Shown here: positions 12,553 to 24,620 of the stretch, piece after piece
How the letters are laid out: the number at the start of each line of letters is the position of its first letter
Numbering within the stretch: position 1 is the stretch's first letter
Assembly (NCBI GenBank): GCA_947579665.1
Contig: OX388347.1
Coordinates: forward strand, 21,940,562 to 22,004,561
Source: Sympetrum striolatum
Lineage: Eukaryota; Arthropoda; Insecta; Odonata; Libellulidae
Reading direction: 5' to 3'
DNA: 64,000 nucleotides
Position numbers and translations under genes: made by a program
Notes under the pieces: generated by a model
Databases searched by the model: none
What the model saw: the letters and a program-made list of their open reading frames with translations, nothing else
Told to the model about the DNA's origin: nothing

Positions 12553-12842
12553 CCAAGGTTGTGCGAGAAGTGAAAAATAGTGACTTGGCTGGGACTCGAA
12601 CACAGGTCTCCTACTTACATCTACATCTACATCTACATTAATACCCTGCAAGCCGCCTTTCAGCGTGTGGCAGGGGGTGTAAACACCAGTTGAATCTATG
12701 CTACTTCCTTATTCGGTTATTGTCACGTATTGATCGCGGAAAGAATGAATCTCTAAACCGGGAAGGTATTCCAGTGGAAAGCGGGAGATCTGGGTTCGGG
12801 TCCCAGCCAAGTCACTAACTTTCACCTCTCGTACAGCACTGG
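12553..12842. repeat. tRNA-derived SINE-like inverted pair, interrupted by a LINE fragment
   Basis: The outer modules (12,553-12,612 and 12,783-12,842) are reverse complements of about 60 bp. Each contains a tRNA-like B box (GGTTCGGGTCCC on the plus strand at right, and the complement of GACTCGAACAC at left), followed outward by CAAGTCACT and a TTTCAC stretch. The same inverted arrangement is found at 60,043-60,233. Both units point outward from a common centre. A LINE 3' end now occupies that centre. This is a mobile or mobile-derived repeat, not a functional tRNA gene. Confidence 0.7.
12615..12758 (-). mobile_element. LINE 3'-end fragment, (TAGATG)n subfamily, nested in the tRNA-like pair
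   Basis: On the minus strand this reads TTCATTCTTTCCGCGA, the stop region, the GTTTACACC leader, the CCCTGC hairpin with GAAA loop and then GTAGAT hexamers. It is closest to the 3.3-4.2 kb copy. Only about the last 20 codons and the 3' UTR are present. It lies between the two tRNA-like modules, so it inserted after they were in place. No clean target duplication was visible. Confidence 0.85.
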
Positions 12843-12861
12843 TAGCAAATGAATATATACC

Positions 12862-12958
12862 TGAAAATGAACAGCAGACTTTGTATTTTCCACAAGAAAA
12901 AAAAGTTTCTTGTGGAAAATACTGTTACTAATACTAATGAGTCTGCTGTTCATTTTCA
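12862..12958. repeat. Fold-back element with 18-bp terminal inverted repeats
   Basis: The outer repeats TGAAAATGAACAGCAGAC (12,862-12,879) and its exact complement (12,941-12,958) enclose an inner inverted pair, GTATTTTCCACAAGAAA and its complement, around a short A-run. One arm carries about 15 extra bases. No target duplication is obvious. It is non-coding. Confidence 0.7.
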
Positions 12959-13319
12959 TAAATGGCGTTCCACCAAGTAAAGTCAGTTCATATCGATTTA
13001 ATGAATATACACCTAATAGATGTAACCTTAATCTTCAATTTATTGCAATATATTCTAATTTAGTCACCAATTTCTATTAGGAGTTTTCTTAGCTACAACA
13101 CATTGCAGAATCTCAACGAAGAATAGATTAAGAACGCTGTATTTTACAAATAATTCTATGTTAGAGCTCTGTGACGTAGCAACAAGAAGTCCCGCATTAA
13201 AGAGAATTCCCCAATGAGTGTATACTTCCACAAAAGACATTTTTTATCACTTCAGGAATAACCCTTCGATTTTCATTACCATATCATTTATCAAGAATCA
13301 GATTTACGGTTTACTCCTC
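12959..13319. other. AT-rich DNA, no gene recognised
   Basis: No reading frame, repeat end or RNA motif could be supported in this stretch. Confidence 0.6.
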
Positions 13320-14130
13320 GTTTGAGAGGAATTATTTTCACTTTCCCCGAACGCCTCGCCGAAGAGAGAGAAGGGTGGGTTTTGGAAAAGAGATCGGTGG
13401 GTTGCGTTGGACATCGGGGGAGGAGAATGGGTTCCGAGCGGGAGAAGAATGGGTTGGAGTTAGTGAGGGGAAGGAAGTGGTTTTTGCGGGCGGGGTTTTT
13501 TGGGCGGTTGGTTATGGGAGGAGTGTAATGCGGTGGAAAATTGTCCGTCCGGAGTTGTAACGAGTCAACGTCTCCGAATGAAAAATCGATTGGGAATTGG
13601 AATCGTTCCGGTCAGCGGTCAATGTCAATCGAACAGAATCCCTTATGTCCTCTTCTCGATATCCAACGGCGTCACACACCTCGTTAGTTTCACTTTGATT
13701 TTATTGTCATGAGATTCCGCTTTAATGCGCTCCCAATCGAAGGGATCGGCATTAGCGATTTCCATACTCGTTTCGAACAGACGATTCAACTAGTGAGACA
13801 GCACGCGTTGTCGTGCGGATGCTCCAAAGTCAATATCCGAGGAGAAAATTGCACGCGGTGTGAAGAACGCGGCGTATGGGTTTGCGAATGCTGGTTTTGG
13901 TGCGCTTACGGGCGCAAGTCGTTGGGTACTTTCAGCTGGATGCAAAACTATTTCGATCCCGCTCTGGTCTTTTCCCCCAAAAAGTGGATAAACGTAAGTT
14001 TTTATTTCGGCTATTTATTTCCGTAGCTTTGCTGTGCTGTCATGAGCAGAAAATCGTAGCGAGGTTATGCAATAGTGGCGCTTCTATACAAGAAGTGCCC
14101 GCGATAATACGTTCTTTTATAAGTTTAAGG
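13320..14130. other. CpG-rich island, purine-biased, function unknown
   Basis: The first 240 bases are strongly purine-biased on the plus strand. The next 500 are rich in CpG. Overlapping plus-strand frames are open here (13,322-13,528, 13,500-13,712 and 13,709-14,026). The last is cysteine-rich in the middle (CGC, CTRC, CEC), but the spacing matches no zinc-finger or EGF pattern I know. GC-rich sequence tends to lack stop codons, so these frames are weak evidence of coding. A promoter, enhancer or unmethylated island is as likely. Confidence 0.35.
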
Positions 14131-15003
14131 TAGACTTACTGCGTAAGAAGATATCACTAAGTTATATTAGTAAGATTGTACTAAAAGTGATGAAGATCTA
14201 CAAATGCATTGCAATTTTAAACTGTTTGAAAAGACATCCTAAAGTATACCTTCTTCTTTTACTTTGCTCTTCCTCCATATATTTCTTGCAGTCAATGATG
14301 CTGTGATGATATTTATTTCAATACTGAACACGAAAGAATACGTTCATCCAAATCTATAACTATAAGGTAATATTGTGTACCTTCATCCTGTTCTAATCAT
14401 ATTGAAACAGAAATTTCCTCTTTTTCTCACGGGATTTTCAGATCACGTATTATCGAAGGTATAGCCCTAAGTTAAAACATGAATGAGGAAGACTAGACGT
14501 TTGTTCCACAACATATTTTTATTTCAAGTTGGTTAAGTTTATTACTAAGTTAAAAGTAATTTATACAATAGTAAGGACAAATTTTCAGGCCTTAAAAATC
14601 CTTTACTACTTATTATAATTCGCTGAAGTTTAAAAAATAATTTTGTTCATGAAATTTATTCAAAACCAATATCGGAGAATTTTTCAATATTTGGCGATTT
14701 ATTGCCTTAAACCTAAGTAAAAAGGTGTTTACAAATCAATTATCAATGTGGAAAATAGATTCTCCAGAAGGTTACTTCTAGCATTTAGCACTTTAGAAAT
14801 TGCGATGGTTGGGACGAGAGGAAGAAATTGTTCTGAAAGTATAATTTTCCGAATATTGTTTCTCTTATTTCTTTTAGTCTTCTTACATTCTCTTCTAAAT
14901 GGTTAGGTATTCTATACAAATACTTTATGACGATTTACGTAGTATGCTTCTTAAATAGAAAAGTAGTTTATAATAAAACTCATTTATCCTAAAATTATAA
15001 TTT
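14131..15003. other. AT-rich DNA, no gene recognised
   Basis: Only short broken frames are present and no repeats were identified. Confidence 0.6.
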
Positions 15004-15178
15004 AAACCAATATATATGCAAATAAGGAAGATTAGGACACGGCTGTTAAGGAATTATAGGTATAAATCTCCAAGTGCGGTGTCCTGTCTTGTTTTCTCGG
15101 AATACCGGGGAATGAGAAGAGGAATGCCAACAAAAACGGCTATTGGAGATGTAAAACCTCAAAACCAATATATATGCA
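15004..15178. mobile_element. Short retroposon-like insertion flanked by perfect 17-bp direct repeats
   Basis: AAACCAATATATATGCA occurs at 15,004-15,020 and again at 15,162-15,178, enclosing 141 bp of unrelated, more GC-rich sequence. A duplication of this length is typical of target-primed reverse transcription. The insert contains ATCTCCAA (15,066-15,073) complementary to TTGGAGAT (15,143-15,150), and AGGACACGGC (15,034-15,043) nearly complementary to GCGGTGTCCT (15,076-15,085). A diverged relative lies at 6,171-6,273. The inserted RNA is unknown to me. It could be a SINE or a retrocopy of a structured non-coding RNA. Confidence 0.7.
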
Positions 15179-15229
15179 TGCCTAATTCCTCATAACGTTA
15201 TTTTATGGCTAATTAGAGGAAAATATCAA

Positions 15230-15700
15230 TCTATTTTCGATCGCAGTCAATTTTAATCCAGCATATACTAGGCATCAGTTTGTTTCCGTGGGGACTCTTG
15301 TCTTCCTCATTTTCGGAAATCTCATCTCCTTTGCAAATTTCTCTCTCCCTCGCGATTCCAGCAAAATAAGGAAACATTAATATTTCCATCGCAAAGTGGG
15401 GGACATAATGCGGGACGCCGAAGTTCCGTATAAAAGGGAATTTGCAGCGGAGAGGGAATTGCACGAGAGAAACTTTTTGAGTCTAGACCGTTAGGCTGAT
15501 CCCGCAAATCGTGACCTTTGCCCAATTCCTCGACGCCTTTTGGCGAAACATCTGCACATTGTCTTCTTCCGAGGAAACTTTTCGCTCTACGCCAACTGCA
15601 AATTTTTCTTTATTGCTTCGACTCGATTTCGTCTCGGAGAAGGCGTAACTTTTTAGAGTATTGGTTGATAATTTCTCAGCAGTTTGCAAACAAATTAAGA
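15230..15700. other. CpG-richer island, no gene recognised
   Basis: Base composition is raised in CpG relative to the flanks, and short frames are open on both strands. No domain was recognised. Confidence 0.3.
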
Positions 15701-18359
15701 GATTTTTTTATCCTTTTTTGGAAGGAAATTTACGGAACCTCTCTCATAAAAGTTTATAGACTAGTATATACTTAAACCGTAATTAGAGTTATTTTTGTAT
15801 GTGTTGATTAGCAGAATTTTAAGAGTAGAGAAATATATTTGCAGACATGAAATTAATTAGCTTAAAGGACCTAATTCATAACAACCCTGCTTGAAGGCAT
15901 ATCATCATTAAAATGATATCTGCTGTTCTTGCGGATACTAGTTTATTTCAAAACCTGTCCACCATAAATTGCACGTTTTTTGTCACTTTTATGGTGTTTG
16001 GAAGAGAAATTGGGTTTTTAACTATCGTATATTCATTTTGTTTTCTTAGACAGGTCCATAATCACGATTTTACATAGGAACACAATATTATGAAAATAAG
16101 GAAAACAAGTGAATAATTCCCACATAAAATTTATTTTACCATGGTTTCACTTCCGTGGAAGCATTTTTACATGAATAATTTTCTGCGTGTAGAAATTACT
16201 AAGTTGCTCTCTTTATTCAATAGGTTTCAACAAGGTAATGACATGTTATGATAGTTTCGATGACGAATTTCTATCTTAAAGTTTTCAAAACCATTTCTGC
16301 TTCTCTTTATAGAATGACAAACTTGAGTTTAAGCCATTTTTTCTCATGCATTGAAGATAGTTGAATATAATAGCAAAACCATCAATATCAATAAGCTCTG
16401 AAACTTTAGGTTGCACTTTGTCTCATTATCTAATTTGTATAAAATATAGTTGTTTTCTTTAGTCCTTGGAGTTCTGTTTTTAGTTTCCAGAAGGGAGAAT
16501 TTTTAATTAGTAATTTCAGATGCTACACTGCTCACCTCAGTGTTTGAAAAGGTTATTTGGATGCGTTGTTTATGCGAGACGTTCTTGTGAATGAGAGCCA
16601 ATTGGGTACGTTTAAAATTTGATATTTCCTTAGACCAGATCCTGTATACCGTAGAGTGTGATTGTCTCTCAAATCGCAGCAGACGCCAGATATTTTAGGT
16701 CACCAAAAGTTGCGCAATGTTTTCCTTGCTACTTAATCTCCTTTCTTTTGTTAAGAGCTTTATCTTTTACATACACTGTATTTAAAAGATAAAGCATACT
16801 GGATAAAATGTCAAAATAATTGTCATTTATTGATAATAATCGTCGAAGCAAGTATTCACAATTGGTTTTTGATTCGTGTTTACTCGTGTATTTGGCTTAA
16901 CTTGGGAAAACACGAAGCTCTATAAATACCGATAAATGATCTTTATGTATCCCTTTATCTTAAAATATGTTAAAATATTATATTTTGCTTATTTTGCGTG
17001 TTTTAATGAATTTTACTGCAGTAAAATAAGTAGTGGATCGTTGCAGCATTACGCATTTTCCTTTACCAATTTTCCACTCCAAATAAACGAAAAGCCCATA
17101 GTACCATTCCTTCTAGAAATGAAGATCTCTGTGAAAAAGAGCACAGATATCTGAAAAATAGAAAAAATTGAACTTTTAAGTCGACTATCTTCAGGTAAAG
17201 TCCTGACTTTTATACAAAACGAAGACTTCCACTGAAGATGGAAATTTTTGGTCACTAACTATCGCTTCAAGGATCGCGTTCGCTCGGTTTGCAGTAGAAC
17301 GAATACTCTAAATAGTTTTATTCGATATGGAACAAGTTCTGTGCCTTTTTAGACATGCAGATTCTGAGTATTTGCTGTCTCCCACTTTCAAAATGAACCT
17401 CAGGATGACCGTATCTATATATGTGCCTTCAACCAACGATGTTTGAAGTCAGTTAATGGCTTGTTTATCGTCATACTCGAACTTTCCTTCCGTTCCTCTG
17501 CTTTCTTCATATTTGCGTGTCCCCAAAAATCAATATATCTATTCATTTCCTTGTTTCTCTTCACCGTTTGTGTTTCAAGAGCTAGTCCCAATAGCGTTCT
17601 TTTATTCCCTTTTACATTCATGAGGCGATCTCCTTGTTTGTTTTCGTCGTTGTTTTGTTTTAATCCCGCTCTGCTTCGGGTCTTATACACTTCAAACTTA
17701 TTGAGACTCATTTACCATTGGTGAAATATGTCATATATTTCATCCTTAATATGTATCATATTTTGTATTGTTATATTTGAAATAGAATTTAAGAAATATT
17801 CATTCTTGAGTGATTTCAGGTGCCTCATTGATGTAACATTTTATGATATTTGCTTCTTGAAAATAACTCATTTCTCTTACTGCTCTGCAAAACCGATAAA
17901 CCTAATCACAGTTAAAAAAAACTGCTACATTAACTAATTTTCACTCTGAATTTGTGTTATAAATATCTACCTTCAACTTATCTTAGATTTTGAGAGAATT
18001 TTTTATACTCCCTCCTTTTTACGATTTATAAAACCTTCGCAAAACGTCTTTGGGTAATAATTTTCTAATAAACCGTATATCTCTTTAATAATTTAATATT
18101 CAAATACAGTGAAATGCATTCTTGGCTTTCACCTCCACAAATAGGGCCAGGTAAGCTAAATAAGTGAGGAATAAAATCATTTTGAAAATTAGTCGCAGCC
18201 AATTTAAACGTCTGAGTGTAAGGCGAATGAAAATTTATAGTGATAAACCTAGATCGCTTAAATCACGTATTAAGGACTTAAATATAGATTACGTTTTCTA
18301 TTTACTTTCATACTTTGCGACAATTTAATTCATCGTTCCGATTAATAACGCACCTTGAA
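15701..18359. other. AT-rich DNA, no gene recognised
   Basis: Scattered short frames occur without similarity. The only structure seen is the small hairpin annotated at 16,757-16,795. Confidence 0.55.
16757..16795. repeat. Short perfect hairpin
   Basis: GCTTTATCTTTTA is followed 13 bases later by its exact complement. The stem is too short for a microRNA precursor. It may be a chance palindrome or the remnant of a fold-back element. Confidence 0.45.
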
Positions 18360-19210
18360 ATGAATCTTTCGACGAGTAATCGACAATGGCGCCGCAGAAG
18401 TATTACCCTAAGTCAACTGCGGATATTGGGGAATATTCCCTGAAAATCCTTCCGCTTAAAAATTCCTCTCTCTGCCATTTCCCTTCACTCATCCAACGTC
18501 TCCAGGCAACACCTTTCTCCGCGTAAAGCCGCGATAATTTTAGCCTTTCGCGCGGCAGTTGATTTTCGCGAAAAACTTTCATAATCCTCCCCCGGAATCT
18601 TCGAATCCTTCCCAACATCATTTTCCCCCAATCCCCCTTCTTTCCCATCCGGAGACGCCCACACGTCTTAGCTCCTTTTGTTTAGTTTCGCGGCACTTGA
18701 AGTGTGTCAACTCCGCTCAAGACGTCGATTCCCCTTCACACACACCCTCCGTTGCGGTTGTCGCACACCTTATTTGCTCGGCCTCGTAAATGCCTTCCGC
18801 CATCTTGTCTCCGACGCCAAATCCGTAGGAACGGGAATAAATTGTGACTCGTGGAGAGACGTCGTAATTTTCGGAGACAAGTGGCGGTTGCCCAGGTTAC
18901 GTGCCGTGTAATTCAGTTTTTCTCTCGGTTTTCTCGAGGAAGATCTTTTCATCTTTCCTTTGCGATTTTATCTCCGGAGAGCCTTCGAGCGGAACGCTGC
19001 ACGCGTCTTAACCAGAGAGGGATTACCGACAGCCCGACAACTTCTTGTTCCGCGACTTGGAGGTTTCCGAAAAGGGAAAGAGGAATTCAACTGTGTCTTT
19101 TGAGGGCTTGTCGATGCTTGGTGAGAGTTGCAACTATCGTTTTTCCGAGTTAATGCTAAAACCGAAGAGATGATGTCGTCTTTTCTTGCAACTCCCCGCG
19201 TAATAAAGTG
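18360..19210. other. CpG-rich island, largest in the window
   Basis: About 850 bases have many CpG dinucleotides (for example CGCGCGGCAG and CTCCGCG words) and a pyrimidine bias on the plus strand in the first half. Several frames are open on both strands, none with a recognisable domain. This composition against AT-rich flanks fits an unmethylated regulatory island or promoter of a gene outside my recognition. No TATA box or initiator could be assigned with confidence. Confidence 0.35.
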
Positions 19211-21639
19211 AAGGAATTCGGATGGGTTATACACCTGACTGAATTAAATGCCTGGCTGAAAATTAATTCCTACTTTAATCGCATTTTGCTTTTAGCATCA
19301 CTTAGTTGGCTTTATATATCGCTTTATAACTCCTTTACGAAACAATTTTATTACATTAATATCACCGAAAATTGCAGAATTATTGTCAGATCTATGAGAT
19401 AATTGTGTACTCACATTGAGCTAGAACCGCTTTTATAATAGTTTTAACCTCGGTTACGTACATTAATTCTCTTTTTTCGTTAGTTTCTTATCGTTTCCAA
19501 AATTCCGTCATTATTTTATTATTCCAACGAGGCACAACGCATGAAATACATCAATCACTTTTCGAAGTTAGACCAAAAATAATAACGCCATGCATGGTTA
19601 GCATCCATGAAATTACATATTCATTCCAAATGTTTTAGCCCTTATAGAAATATTTAGCAAATAAATATAATATGAAGTTTTTACTTTCAACTTATTTTTA
19701 ATTAAATATTGGTTAAAATATCTGGAAAATTTTACCTGATTGTCCAAATTATCTAGTCTGCTACGATATTGCTCTGCTCGTATATTTGAAATGCATTGCT
19801 GATGTTGAATAAGATAAAATATTGGAAAAATGCCTCCTCCCTATTACTTTATATTTGGAATATCTCAAAGACTGAAGAATGTCTCTAAGATGGGAGAAGA
19901 AAGTAAAGTGTTCGTGGCGATATTTTTAAATTTTCGACAAATACATTGATATAGACTATTGCTTTGACATCTCCAAGTAAAGGAAATAAAATTTTTCTAG
20001 ATAACTTATTTGTAGAATAAAATTAGAATAGACACGAAAATTGAGTGAGGAGATCCGAGTATGACTTTGACGATAGCTACAAAAACCTTTCAAAACTCTT
20101 CTATCCCATTTAGATTTTAGTAATCGGATTCAATCTATTTTTCTGGATATTTTGATAAAACATTAGTAAAAATTAAAATCTATAGGAGAAATGTCCCCTT
20201 GGAATTCGAATGGAATATTTTTCTGAAGTGCGTTACATAGGAAGGGAAAATTATCTACATTTCATATGAATCGCTGCTTTCATGGGGATAAATTCAAAGT
20301 TTCATATCACCGACGCTAATTTATTATCATCTTCATTCCTAAACATGTGTAGGAATTGTCCTCCGAATTAAATCTTGTGAAATAGGGCATGTATAGGCAA
20401 TTCTGTATGATATCCTACGACTACCTATGTAATTGTAGGATTGTAATTGTGCTGATTTTTTTTATTTATACTGGTAATTTCTAGTTGAAGGCTTTATCAA
20501 CAATGATACAATATAATCAGAACATTTTTTGAATAAGTTTCAATAGTGTTGCTTACGTCAAATAAAATGTCAAGCAGTTTAAAAAAGAAGTCTATTCCAT
20601 TGGAGAAGTGATACAGTTTGGAAAGTGCAGCCATGATATCTCACGAAGTGATCCTGGGTCTACCTTGGAAATCTACGCTCTTATAATTTATATATTTATT
20701 TAGATAGCGTTGCAATTCGGTGTAACCAGGTGGCAACGGTACAAATACAGAATTTAATACCATCGCCATCCTTATGTCTACTGTGTATGCGATGTACAAC
20801 AGTTTTCTAGTTATATTTTATGGTATACTTTTTCTAACTGTCGTATATGGCTTATTCAATCACATATCAGTTGAATTACAAACATCGGTCTTTCCTAGTT
20901 ACTAATAGAAAAATGTACGAGACATTACGCTAGTAATTACAAATATATTTGAATTAAAATACGGAGAGAAGGATATGGAAAAAGATATGAGGAGATATGA
21001 TTTGGAATTATATAAAACGAGGCTTAATTTTTGTAACTGATTAAGGTCAATCAGATAAATATGTAATTCATTCAGTACCACTCGGTTGGTAAGATTTATA
21101 AGATGACTAAAGGATAAAAATAGTAAAAATGCACTTTACTATTTCAATTTTCAATCCAAACAGTTATCAATTAATCGCCCAGTAAGTCCAATGTAAATGA
21201 AAAAGTAAATCTTTGTCAATAGATGCCTAAATTAAGATTTTAACCATTCGGCTACCAAGGGGGTAACTCAGTTACCTCAGCGATACCGTTTCTGTGTTAT
21301 TTAGATTATTTGAAATAATGTCATGCGTCTATGTTTTTGTTCTTGAAGATCTCATAAATTTATTCTTTGCATATGTTTTCATCAATCACACATTTTTGGT
21401 GTCATTTTAATAAAAAACCTTCCTGGGAAACCATATGCACTCTGTAAAAAGGTGATGACAAAAAACTAGAAAAATTTTCATAAGCTACATCATTCTCTAT
21501 CAAATTTCTCTGAATGTGAAATAATTCCTAACGAAGGTAAGAGAAAATTTCTAAGTCAAAATTTATTAAATAGCATACATATGAAAATAGTTATTGATCA
21601 AGAATAATGCATGATCAATCACGATGATGATAGATAGTT
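19211..21639. other. AT-rich DNA, no gene recognised
   Basis: No frame, repeat or RNA motif could be supported. A 15-bp palindrome GGTAACTCAGTTACC lies just beyond, within the region up to the next island (21,262-21,276). Confidence 0.55.
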
Positions 21640-22200
21640 AAATTTCGACTATTTGGTAACGAGATTTTCTCGGAACGAATACAATGGTTGCCATCAAAAG
21701 AATTGGAAATCGTCTACTGATAAAGGGGTATTTACGTAACGAGAGTCCCATGGGAACGTCACCGCTCGGTTAATAGGGAAGGAAGGGCTGAGAATTTGAG
21801 TGAAATCTTACTCGAGTGTGCGTGACGTAATAGAGGCAAAATCCTTCCCCGAAAGGAAGACAAAGAAGCAAGGAATGGAGCGACTGAATATTTTAGGAAA
21901 TGATTTCCGGAGCGTTCGCGATTCTTTGGGCTTTTTGGGGAAGACGATGGGTTCGGTGGTCCCCAAGGCGTAAACAACACGGGTTCGGGAGGGCGGAAAT
22001 AAGCTGCCTTTAAAGACTAAAGGAACGGCTCTCCCTTTGACTTTGAATGTATTTCTGCTCCAAAATTGAGTAAAGGAAACAAAATATGCCCACAGTGCAT
22101 GAATTTCGCATGCAGGGAGGGATTTCCTTCAAATCCCGGGGAACATGTATGAACCGGAATATAGCCGGGACCCGCATGTATTTTTAGAATAAGCGGCCCA
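21640..22200. other. CpG-richer, purine-biased island
   Basis: The plus strand is purine-biased with raised CpG. A 73-codon frame is open on the minus strand (21,759-21,980), serine/proline-rich and without a domain. It has the same character as the other islands. Confidence 0.3.
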
Positions 22201-22629
22201 AAGATTAATGCTCAGGAAATTTTTTCATATCTTGGTTTGTAAGTCCCGAAAAAAAATCGGTGAATCATGCGATACGCAATAAGGATGAAGATTCAAAAAC
22301 ATAGAATTACTCTGAGATCAGCTGTAGTAAGTTATTAAAAATTTTAGACACTCTGTCTTGATTGGACTCACCCCCTGCCACACGTAGATCGGCTACTTTT
22401 AAGGTTTTAATGTACTTATAGTTTGGAAAGAGAGTCTATAATAAAGATTTGTTAAGAATTGAATTTAGCTGTGGTTTGGCAATAAAATATTCATACACGG
22501 GTACACGTGGTTTAAAAGTATGGTGTATTCACGTAGTATGTGTATATGCAGTATATTTGTTTTTCCTAAGAATCTCTTCGGTTTTTTACATCCACAATTC
22601 TTCTAATTATTTCTACTTCTTATTTTATA

Positions 22630-22719
22630 ATTAATGACGATGGGTTGGATGGAAGAAAAGACTTTTAAGTCTCAATCTCGCCAAAATAAAGAAGATTTAT
22701 TATTATTATTATTATTATT
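22630..22719 (+). repeat. Retroposon 3' end with (TTA)n tail
   Basis: The words GGATGGAAGAAAAGACTTTT and TCTCGCCAAAATAAAG are followed by about seven TTA units. The same words occur at about 24,910-24,973 and, reversed, at 26,060-26,120. The shared end plus simple-repeat tail is typical of a LINE or SINE 3' terminus. No coding sequence remains upstream that I recognise. Confidence 0.6.
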
Positions 22720-22759
22720 CTCTTGGTACTCTACACCTATTTAACTCTTCTTTTTACAT

Positions 22760-22965
22760 TCCTATAATTATATTGTAGATTACCTAAATGGAACCTGCTG
22801 ACAAGCATTTTGCTTAGCAGGACCTGACTGTTCTGTTTCTATGTAAGTTTAAGCTGTGTATGATAATCTATTCTTTGTATTTTTTCCCAATGTTGGTTAT
22901 TGTACTGTTGTATTTTAAATTGTATCGAATAAATAATAATAATAATTATTATTATTATTAAATAA
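22760..22965 (+). repeat. Second retroposon 3' end with (TAA)/(TTA) tail
   Basis: A non-coding stretch containing CCTGCTGACAAGCATTTTGC, a short hairpin-like word pair GCTGACAAG/CTTAGCAGG, and ATTGTATCGAATAAATAA leads into TAA repeats at 22,929-22,962. The layout is that of a LINE 3' UTR, but it differs from the neighbouring family. The start is uncertain. Confidence 0.5.
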
Positions 22966-24059
22966 ATCCACGGTTTATGATGGATAACCACATTCATTTA
23001 CATTTCCATTTACTATTCAACGCCTGGGATAACCAGCCTATGATATTGAGTACCTGAAGTTACCGTTCAAGAAAGTTTAAGCGAGCTGCAAATAATTCAT
23101 CTGTACACTTCCATAACAGAAGTTCGCGGGTGTTAATAGTTATGAGATTTTTATATCAAAATATTTGTTGCGAATCAATTGTTTTTGTTTCATTTTTGAG
23201 GGTGTATTCCAATAGAAAAGTGTCCAATCTTGAACGTGAAGGACAATCGTAAAAATTAAAAAGTGTATGAAACGGTCTTATATAGTTTCGAGTAGAGAAA
23301 GGAGGAACAGAAAAGACAGGAGCTCACTTAGGATATTTAAAACTCACATTCAAATATCCCAAATTTTCATCGCCCTTAACTTAACGTCCATTTTCACACG
23401 GAAGTAGTTTATCGTCATCATTTCTCGCAAAAATTTCCCGTTATTTAAATAATATGCAATTGTTTTGTCTCTAATGTGCCCTCTAACATTCTGTATCAGC
23501 TAAATCACGGCTATTTCTGTTTGAAAAATATGAAGAAATTAGTTTATTTTGTGCTAAGATTTGAATTCATATGTAAAAATGAATCAAAAATAATAGCCAC
23601 CAATGGGGTTACGACATTTACCTTACAAAATGTATACTTATTGATATTGTTTATTTTGCTGCGAAATGTTCCTTGCGGAGATAATTATGGTTTCTGTAAA
23701 TATGTTTCTCCCCATTCAACAGTTTTCCTGACGAACAATGAAAATGTTGAATTTGAATAAATTCTTCTTTTAAATAATCATCGCTGTTTGGTAGATAAAT
23801 TGGCACCTGCGGGACATAAATAGAGAAATTGAAATCATTCTCAAGGTATTAACAATATTATTGAAAATGTACAACGCATTATAGGTTCTTTTCTCCGTTT
23901 TTCAAACTCCTTCATTGTATTCTCTTCAAATTAAACTTAGCAACCCTACCATTTCAACTCTTCCATCTTCCAAATCTAGATCTAAATAGTTTGCTGGTTA
24001 CGAGCAGTTACCGAGGTACTCACAGATTCAAGAACGGGAAAATTACATTACTATTTGAA
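22966..24059. other. AT-rich DNA, no gene recognised
   Basis: One frame of 94 codons (23,476-23,760, plus) is open but has no recognisable domain and an AT-driven composition. Nothing else was found. Confidence 0.5.
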
Positions 24060-24620
24060 ATTAAAAATTAAGTGAACTATTTTATTTCTCTTCGTCGACT
24101 GTTGTCTCGTTTGCAACAAGGTATTTTGAAGGAGAGTTGCACGAAGGAGTTGAGATTCAAGTTCTCTGAATTCAAATCAAGCCAAATAAACCTCATCCGC
24201 CTCGAATCAACAGCGGACCAACTTCCTTCCTTATTTTTTAAATGACCGTAAAGAGGACGGTTTCGGATACATTGCAGAGACAGAAAAAAGACGATAATAT
24301 CAGAAAGGAAACTTGGGAAGGTCTCATCTTGTTGACCTGGGAAAAATGTATCGCGCAGCAGAGGAAAAAAAGAAGGGGAAATAAAACTCCAACAGTTGTG
24401 TCCGCCGAGATTTGACTCTTTCTGGAAAAGGAATTCTTTGTAGCGTCGCAAAGGAAAACGGTTTCGTAGGCGTAGGAGCTGAGGTTGCAGAAAGAATTCT
24501 GTAAAAGATGGCGATTTGGATAAAACGCGGCGGAAAGAGATCCAGAGGTATAGAGGGGAGAGAGTGGGGCTATGAGATTGCTCGACTACTCTTAGGGAAC
24601 GTCCATTCTACGATTAGCTA
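24060..24620. other. Purine-biased, CpG-richer island
   Basis: A 124-codon frame is open on the minus strand (24,077-24,451) without similarity to a known family. The adjacent 24,420-24,590 is strongly purine-biased on the plus strand. It may be regulatory or a decayed exon. Confidence 0.3.

Noticed and set aside
13709..14026. Cysteine-rich frame as a zinc-finger or secreted-peptide exon
   Set aside because: Cysteine spacing fits no known pattern, there is no signal peptide or splice support, and GC-rich composition explains the missing stops.
16757..16795. microRNA precursor
   Set aside because: The stem is only 13 bp with a 13-base loop, too short for a Drosha/Dicer substrate.
21262..21276. 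Palindrome GGTAACTCAGTTACC as a nuclear-receptor (ecdysone-type) response element
   Set aside because: The half-site differs from the AGGTCA-type consensus, and a single 15-bp palindrome is expected by chance in 64 kb at a non-trivial rate.
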